A DNA stretch of 64,000 nt, taken from positions 1,544,001 through 1,608,000 of the forward strand of contig NZ_CP034465.1 of assembly GCF_003955755.1 (NCBI RefSeq), written 5' to 3'. Shown here in pieces: positions 59,609 through 64,000 of this stretch. The translations under genes and the position numbers were made by a program. The stretch is from Jeotgalibaca ciconiae (GTDB lineage: Bacteria; Bacillota; Bacilli; Lactobacillales; Aerococcaceae). The notes under the pieces were generated by a model. The model made no database searches. It worked only from the letters and a program-made list of their open reading frames with translations, and was not told where the DNA came from. Within the stretch, counting starts at the first letter, position 1; each line of letters begins with the position of its first letter.

Positions 59609-60155
59609 TTCATACCTCTTTTTCTGATTTGTTAGAGACAAACCTCTCATTGCACTACAATCTATCTCTTTTTCCATCGTAATGTTATAGCGTTGATCTA
59701 ATGAAGTCAATAAAAAGTTTTGGATTGAGATTTTTAAATGGCTGTGGAAGGTGAATGAGTCCCTTTCAAATGCTTTCAATGGCAGCAGTCATTCAGACTA
59801 GGAAGTAAGTATGGTGGCTGGTGTAGTTGGAGCAACTACCTGAATTCCTTTCGAGCTAGAGCGGAGTGTTCCATTTTTTCTTTCTTTAGAAGGAAAACGC
59901 TTAAGAATGCAATAAAAGTACATACAGATGCATAAAAAGTTAATGAAAGGAATCCCTAGAGAACGTATACTAAGTCCATAAATCTTTGATGGAAGCGCTG
60001 TAAGGTCACGTAATCATTGGTAACATCCCGAGTGAAAACGAGCATCATTCAAACGTGACTTTGTAATCGATCTCATATTTCATTTTTCAAAGTGAGTCTT
60101 CAAAGATTTTATCCCATTCATTATATGAGTCAACAACATTAGGAGGTTTTTTTAC
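59609..60155. other. Divergent intergenic region
   Basis: This 547-base gap lies between the YczE-like and the symporter genes. It contains a small perfect hairpin (GTAGTTG-GAG-CAACTAC, 59823-59839), a CcpA-like site TGGAAGCGCTGTAA (59991-60004, two mismatches) and the ribosome-binding site TTAGGAGG (60140-60147). The AT-rich part has no clear promoter pair and no gene of note. Confidence 0.45.
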
Positions 60156-61616
60156 ATGGATTCACCAAATTTACAAGAAAACAAGTATCACAAAGCCAAA
60201 CAATGGGAGATTGCTTTTTTCTCATTAAACAACTCTGCAACGAACTTATATTTATTTGCTTTTGGATTTTTAACTTATTATGCAACAGGTATCGCTGGGT
60301 TTGCAACATTGTTAGTAGGTAACCTGTTAGGTGCTGCTCGTCTTTTCGACGGTATTATTGACCCAACAATCGGTATCATTATGGACAAATTCAATACACG
60401 ATGGGGTAAGTTCCGACCACTAATGCTTTTCTCTAATATCGGTTTGGTTCTTTCTTTCATTCTTTTATTTAGTACACATTACTTTAGTGGTGTTTTACAA
60501 GTTGCAGTTTTCTTAATTGCACTCGTGTTCCATAAAATTGTTTACTCTGTTCAGCAAACAGTTACTAAAGCTGCTCAACCAGCTTTAACAAACGATCCAA
60601 GTCAACGTCCATTGTTCTCGATTTATGATACGGTTTTCAGTTCAATCGGTGTGTTTGCAATGGGGCAAGTGATTGTTTCTAACTTTTTGGCACCAAGACA
60701 TGGTGGAGAATTTAATCAAGCATTCTTTACTGAATTCTTACTAGGTGTCATGATTATTTCTGCTGTTTTAACAACACTTGCTATTATTGGTATTAGACGT
60801 AAAGATCGTACGGAATACTTTGGTTTAGGTGAAATTACAGTTGCAACAAAATCATTGCAAGATTATTGGTCAGTAATTAAGGGAAATACTCCTTTAATTA
60901 CACTTGCATTATGTGGTGGCTTAATGAAGTTTATTGCTCAATTATTAAGTGACCAAGCCTTTTTAGTTATCCTGTTCGGTATTGTTTTAGGTAACTATCG
61001 TTTGTCAGGACAATTATCATTATGGCAAATCATTCCTAACTTACTAATTGTTATTTTGTTCACTCGTTTAGCAACTCGCAAAGATTTGAAAGCGTCTTAT
61101 ACAGTGTCTATCGTAGTCGCAATGCTTTCTACTTTAACGATGCTTCTCATTTTGTGGACTTCCGGAGACACAACTCAAATCTTTACAAATGGCGGTTTTA
61201 TAGCTATTTTGTTTGGTGTAGCATATGTTGCTATGAAAGTAACAGCTACTTATCCCTCCTCTATTGTACTAACAATGTCTGCAGATATTTCTGACTTTGA
61301 AACATCACGTTCAGGTCGTTTCGTTTCAGGATTAATCGGAACCGTGTTTTCACTAACAGACTCAATTGCTTCATCTTTAGCACCGATCTTTATCGGTTTT
61401 GTAGTTGCGGGTATTGGATATAAAAACGCTTATCCTGATGCGTCTGAGCCTTTAACGGGTAATATATTAAATGGTGTATTGATCCTATTAGGGATTCCGC
61501 TTGTTCTTTACTTCCTTGTATTCGTATTGATTCGCAAATATCCACTTAATAGAGAAGCAATGGAAAAAGTACAAATTGCAATCGCAGAGAAGAAAAGAGA
61601 AGATTTATACGAGTAG
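60156..61616 (+). CDS. GPH-family sugar:cation symporter
   Basis: The 486-residue protein has 12 hydrophobic segments and the GPH family motif RLFDGIIDPTIGIIMDKFNTRWGKFRPLML between helices 2 and 4 (shown by the DP...GxxxDxxxxRxGKxRP elements). The family imports glycosides, pentosides or hexuronides with H+ or Na+. No EIIA-like tail is present. The following gene, after a leader, is an AraC regulator, which probably controls it. The substrate is not clear from sequence; a uronate or pectin fragment would fit the genome. Confidence 0.85.
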   Translation: MDSPNLQENKYHKAKQWEIAFFSLNNSATNLYLFAFGFLTYYATGIAGFATLLVGNLLGAARLFDGIIDPTIGIIMDKFNTRWGKFRPLMLFSNIGLVLSFILLFSTHYFSGVLQVAVFLIALVFHKIVYSVQQTVTKAAQPALTNDPSQRPLFSIYDTVFSSIGVFAMGQVIVSNFLAPRHGGEFNQAFFTEFLLGVMIISAVLTTLAIIGIRRKDRTEYFGLGEITVATKSLQDYWSVIKGNTPLITLALCGGLMKFIAQLLSDQAFLVILFGIVLGNYRLSGQLSLWQIIPNLLIVILFTRLATRKDLKASYTVSIVVAMLSTLTMLLILWTSGDTTQIFTNGGFIAILFGVAYVAMKVTATYPSSIVLTMSADISDFETSRSGRFVSGLIGTVFSLTDSIASSLAPIFIGFVVAGIGYKNAYPDASEPLTGNILNGVLILLGIPLVLYFLVFVLIRKYPLNREAMEKVQIAIAEKKREDLYE

Positions 61617-61633
61617 TCTACTTTAAATTTTTC

Positions 61634-61676
61634 CGGCAGTATATCCCTCAAGGGAATTATACTGCCGTTTTTTTTT
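61634..61676 (+). terminator. Intrinsic terminator of the symporter gene
   Basis: CGGCAGTATA pairs with TATACTGCCG, followed by a run of nine T. Confidence 0.92.
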
Positions 61677-61728
61677 ATGAGAGTTTTTGTTTATGGATAT
61701 GAATACTTTCATAGAAACAGATGTTCAA

Positions 61729-61880
61729 ATGGAATTTGGAGACTGAACATCTTTATTTTAAAAAAATAACGATGTTCAGTAGGAAGTTTACCGTGGAACA
61801 TCGTTATTCTAAAGAAATAAAGACATTCAGCTTGTAAAAGAAGCTTGAACATCTTTATTTTAGAAGAGACTAGTATAAGT
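61729..61880. repeat. Tandem hairpin repeat (about 50-bp period), family T
   Basis: GAACATC[T/G]TTATT occurs at about 61745, 61796 and 61846, about 50 bases apart, with inverted partners AAATAACGATGTTC (61774) and AAATAAAGACATTC (61816) between them. Each unit can form a 14-bp hairpin. It is the same family as in the uxaE-uxaC gap (19989-20221). Confidence 0.75.
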
Positions 61881-61904
61881 TTTCTAGCTGCGACGATGGA
61901 TCTA

Positions 61905-61947
61905 ATATCCACTATGAAGTTTATTCTCCATAGTGGATATTTTTTTG
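61905..61947 (+). terminator. Leader-like terminator upstream of the AraC gene
   Basis: ATATCCACTATG pairs with CCATAGTGGATAT and is followed by TTTTTTT. It has no gene before it other than the repeat block and ends 68 bases before the AraC gene, so it could end an unseen small RNA or attenuate the regulator. Confidence 0.75.
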
Positions 61948-62015
61948 ACTATTTTTATAAAAATCATTATGATTATTGGAAAGAATGAATCGGTAAACGA
62001 AAAGGAAGTGAAACA

Positions 62016-62780
62016 ATGGCTCCATCTGAAAACGTGTATAGCATTCTGTCTTTAGATACAGGAACAAGTGAGATTTTATCCACAGAATATATTGAAAAAT
62101 CCTGGGAACGAGATAATCTTCTTCTTCGAGCAGTTCAGACAGGAAACAAAGATCTCCTAAAGGAAGCATCTGCCTTGATTACTAAAGAAGAAGACCGCTT
62201 ATACTATTATGGAAACCCAATTATCGCATCTGATATGCTTCGAACAAGAAAGAACGGTATGATTATTCGAAATACAATTTGTCGTGTTGCTGCTGGCTTA
62301 GGTGGTGTTCCTCCATTATACCTGCATCTAATTTCTGAAAAGTATGGAATGCTGATTGCGCAGGCGAATTCGATTGATTATTTGGTAGACTATTTATCGG
62401 AAGAAATGTTCGATGAATATTGCGATCTCGTTGCGAATTTTTCTGCCTCCCATTATTCATCACTGATTAAAGATCTTGTTGTATATATCAGCAATCACTT
62501 ACAACAAGAACTTTCAGTCTCCGAGTTAGCCGGCATATTCCATGTAAATGCTTCTCATCTATCCAGAAAATTTAAAAAAGAGACAGGGTATACCATAAGT
62601 GAATATATTAATCGTCAAAAAGTTGATGCAGCGAAATTGTTATTTTCTCGTGGACATTCATCAGTGACAAATGTAGCTTCCATGATGGGCTTTAATAGCA
62701 GTTCTTATTTTAGCAAGATATTCAAAAAGCTTACCGATGAATCTCCTGCTGATTATATTAAACGTGTGAAAAATTCATAG
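62016..62780 (+). CDS. AraC-family transcriptional regulator
   Basis: The 254-residue cytoplasmic protein has a C-terminal AraC domain with two helix-turn-helix units (about 155-250; LSVSELAGIFHVNASHLSRKF and VTNVASMMGFNSSSYFSKIF). The N-terminal 140 residues are helical (LLLRAVQTGNKDLLKEA, RTRKNGMIIRNTICRVAAGLGGVPPLYLH) and resemble the linker region that precedes the HTH in several YesN-like regulators, with no receiver or cupin. It is next to the GPH symporter, its probable target. AGGAAGTGAAACA precedes ATG. Confidence 0.82.
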   Translation: MAPSENVYSILSLDTGTSEILSTEYIEKSWERDNLLLRAVQTGNKDLLKEASALITKEEDRLYYYGNPIIASDMLRTRKNGMIIRNTICRVAAGLGGVPPLYLHLISEKYGMLIAQANSIDYLVDYLSEEMFDEYCDLVANFSASHYSSLIKDLVVYISNHLQQELSVSELAGIFHVNASHLSRKFKKETGYTISEYINRQKVDAAKLLFSRGHSSVTNVASMMGFNSSSYFSKIFKKLTDESPADYIKRVKNS

Positions 62781-62835
62781 ATTTTACGCCAGCAGCTTTA
62801 TAAGATTGACGTTGCGCATTTATTGAAAAAGGGGA

Positions 62836-63672
62836 CTAGAATAAACCTAGCTGTCTGGGACCTAAGCCTTCAAAATCAATCCCAAGCATTTTTTGTAGAT
62901 CTTTCGCATTTTGAGCAGCATGCCCTCCAGAATTATTGTTAAAAATAACGGTCACTTCTTTTGAATCATTCACTAGAGCAAGTGCCGTTTGTTTGAATTC
63001 TTCCAGTTCATCATCTCGGTAATTGTACAAAGTCCTAACCGCTCTCCAGTTTTCTGCGTCTTCACCTAACCAACCTTCATAGTTACGTCCATGTAAGCGG
63101 ATGATCGTTTTATCTGAATTTGTTGCTATGGGTGTAAAAGGTACAGAATTATTCGGTGTCTGCGGCTGATCAACGACAACGTGAATAAATGCCATTTCTC
63201 TAAGGAAATTTAATGTTCCTTCTTTGAATTCCTCACTGTACCAACTTCGGTGGCGGAATTCAACAGCAATTGGTAAATCTCTCATTAACCTGCGGATAAG
63301 TCTCATATATTCTACATGCTCTCTATTGCAGGTGAAATTTGGAGGGAATTGAAAAAGGAAGGCTTTTACTTTTCCGCTCATAATCATTGGTTCAAAAGCT
63401 TTTTTGTAAATTTCAAACATTTTTTTTATTGAATCGAACTCCTGATGCCAATCTTTGTGCTTCGTAAGAGCAGCATATGCCTTAGGAATGAACTGAAAGA
63501 CATCCGGTGTTTTTTGAATCCAACTATTTATATTTTTCTCGGAAGGAATTGCATAAAAACTGGTATCCAATTCAACCACGGGGAAGTGAGCAGCATAATC
63601 TTCTAATTTTCTTTTGGGGTTAGGGCAGATTAAATCATGATCTGACCACCCAGTGAGCCCAATTTGAATCAA
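62836..63672 (-). CDS. DUF72 family protein
   Basis: The 278-residue TIM-barrel-like protein has the DUF72 pattern: IGLTGWSDHD, YAAHFPVVELDTSFYAIPS, FQFIPKAYAALTKH, FLFQFPPNF, AVEFRHRSWY and the C-terminal VIFNNNSGGHAAQNAKDLQKML. The biochemical function of DUF72 is not known. It starts with TTG 63672, 7 bases after AAGGAG. It is a single gene with no evident partner. Confidence 0.88.
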   Translation of the reverse strand: MIQIGLTGWSDHDLICPNPKRKLEDYAAHFPVVELDTSFYAIPSEKNINSWIQKTPDVFQFIPKAYAALTKHKDWHQEFDSIKKMFEIYKKAFEPMIMSGKVKAFLFQFPPNFTCNREHVEYMRLIRRLMRDLPIAVEFRHRSWYSEEFKEGTLNFLREMAFIHVVVDQPQTPNNSVPFTPIATNSDKTIIRLHGRNYEGWLGEDAENWRAVRTLYNYRDDELEEFKQTALALVNDSKEVTVIFNNNSGGHAAQNAKDLQKMLGIDFEGLGPRQLGLF

Positions 63673-63811
63673 TGTCTTACTCCTTTGTTTATAAATATTC
63701 TTTTATACATCATAAATTTCCAATCTTGTTTATGCAATAGATTTGAATTGGAAATACTGAAATAGAAAAGAAAGCTGCGTTTTTCGGAAAAGCAGTAGGG
63801 CAACGAAAAAA

Positions 63812-63853
63812 ATCGTAACCTTCTATGTAGGAATCTACATAGAAGGTTACGAT
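63812..63853. terminator. Intrinsic terminator of the aldose 1-epimerase gene
   Basis: A perfect 19-bp stem (ATCGTAACCTTCTATGTAG and its complement) with loop GAAT. It lies just after the stop of the minus-strand gene at 63883; an A-tract on plus gives a T-tract on minus. Confidence 0.85.
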
Positions 63854-63882
63854 CTTCTATTATTTTAATGATTGTTTCTGTG

Positions 63883-64000
63883 TTATTTTGTATCTAAATG
63901 AAACTGATAAGTCGTTTCAGAGAAGTATTTTTCTCCTGGTCTCAATACCGTATTGCCGAAGTTCTTTTGGTTAATCGCATCTGGGAATCCTTGTGTCTCT
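63883..64000 (-). CDS. Aldose 1-epimerase (galactose mutarotase), C-terminal end (partial)
   Basis: The last 39 codons of a minus-strand gene that runs off the window. They read ETQGFPDAINQKNFGNTVL, then RPGEKYFSETTYQFHLDTK and a stop. This is the end of the mutarotase family, in which ETQxxPDAxNxxxF and LxPGExYxxxTxYxF are conserved. The start lies beyond 64000. Confidence 0.85.
   Translation of the reverse strand, partial: ETQGFPDAINQKNFGNTVLRPGEKYFSETTYQFHLDTK

Noticed and set aside
59823-59839. T-box or other riboswitch in the YczE/symporter gap
   Set aside because: Only a 7-bp hairpin is seen. No T-box sequence (GGTGGTACCGCG type) or other known riboswitch core is present.
61729-61880. 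CRISPR array
   Set aside because: The period is near 50, but the units are inverted repeats with short, related spacers, only about three copies, and no cas genes are near.
61709-61912. 67-codon minus-strand frame
   Set aside because: It lies entirely in the tandem hairpin array, and its apparent internal repetition comes from those repeats.
1-64000. Insertion sequences, prophage genes, tRNA or rRNA genes
   Set aside because: No transposase, integrase, phage structural protein, tRNA cloverleaf or rRNA segment was recognised on either strand by reading; a tRNA scan could not be run.

Overview
The window is chromosomal DNA of a low-GC Gram-positive bacterium, most likely a member of the Lactobacillales (Carnobacteriaceae/Enterococcaceae-like). 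This rests on strong AGGAGG ribosome-binding sites, frequent TTG starts, lipobox lipoproteins, a class A sortase with a sortase-anchored enzyme, CUT1 sugar ABC transporters without their own ATPase, a PTS for MurNAc and many T-tailed hairpins. No rRNA, tRNA, insertion sequence, phage gene or CRISPR array was seen. The assignment to family is inference.

Region 1 (1-2200): a truncated GNAT-like gene, a DEDDh exonuclease-BRCT protein and a flavin reductase-like protein.

Region 2 (2266-34921): a large pectin and rhamnogalacturonan utilisation locus. It holds two esterases and a sugar isomerase-like protein; a divergently arranged CUT1 transporter (permease on minus; permease, YesL-like protein and binding protein on plus) with a GH105 hydrolase; a membrane AraC-type regulator; an operon for a GH28 polygalacturonase, an esterase, a pectin methylesterase, a GH43 enzyme, tagaturonate epimerase (uxaE) and uronate isomerase (uxaC); a YesM/YesN-type two-component system; a second CUT1 transporter with a second GH105 enzyme; and a 1394-residue secreted, cell-wall-anchored PL9-type pectate lyase. 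The logic is: the surface lyase cuts polygalacturonan, ABC systems import the oligomers, and cytoplasmic enzymes without signal peptides remove methyl, acetyl, unsaturated and side-chain groups. Galacturonate then goes to tagaturonate (UxaC) and fructuronate (UxaE). The later steps (UxuB, UxuA, KdgK, KdgA) are not in the window.

Region 3 (35045-43331): a HAD phosphatase, sortase A, a thiD-thiM-thiE thiamin salvage operon behind two tandem TPP riboswitches, a VanZ-like protein, a thioredoxin-like protein, Maf, an MFS transporter and a histidine phosphatase.

Region 4 (43436-47999): a MurNAc/peptidoglycan-recycling operon (mupG-murQ-murP-murR) with a well-formed promoter, a palindromic operator candidate and a cre-like site.

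Region 5 (48152-58734): LapA-like and YtxH-like envelope proteins; a cobalamin riboswitch preceding a DUF4430 lipoprotein and an ECF-type S component (candidate vitamin B12 uptake pair); a PNPOx-like protein; a third CUT1 ABC system of unknown substrate; a YjdF-like membrane protein; an F420-0:glutamate ligase-like protein; a sulfurtransferase; and a PhnB-like VOC protein.

Region 6 (58943-64000): a YczE/YitT-like membrane protein, a GPH-family symporter next to an AraC regulator, a DUF72 protein and the 3' end of an aldose 1-epimerase gene.

At least four families of short non-coding repeats are scattered through the intergenic spaces. One family starts, in all three copies, directly at the T-tract of an intrinsic terminator.
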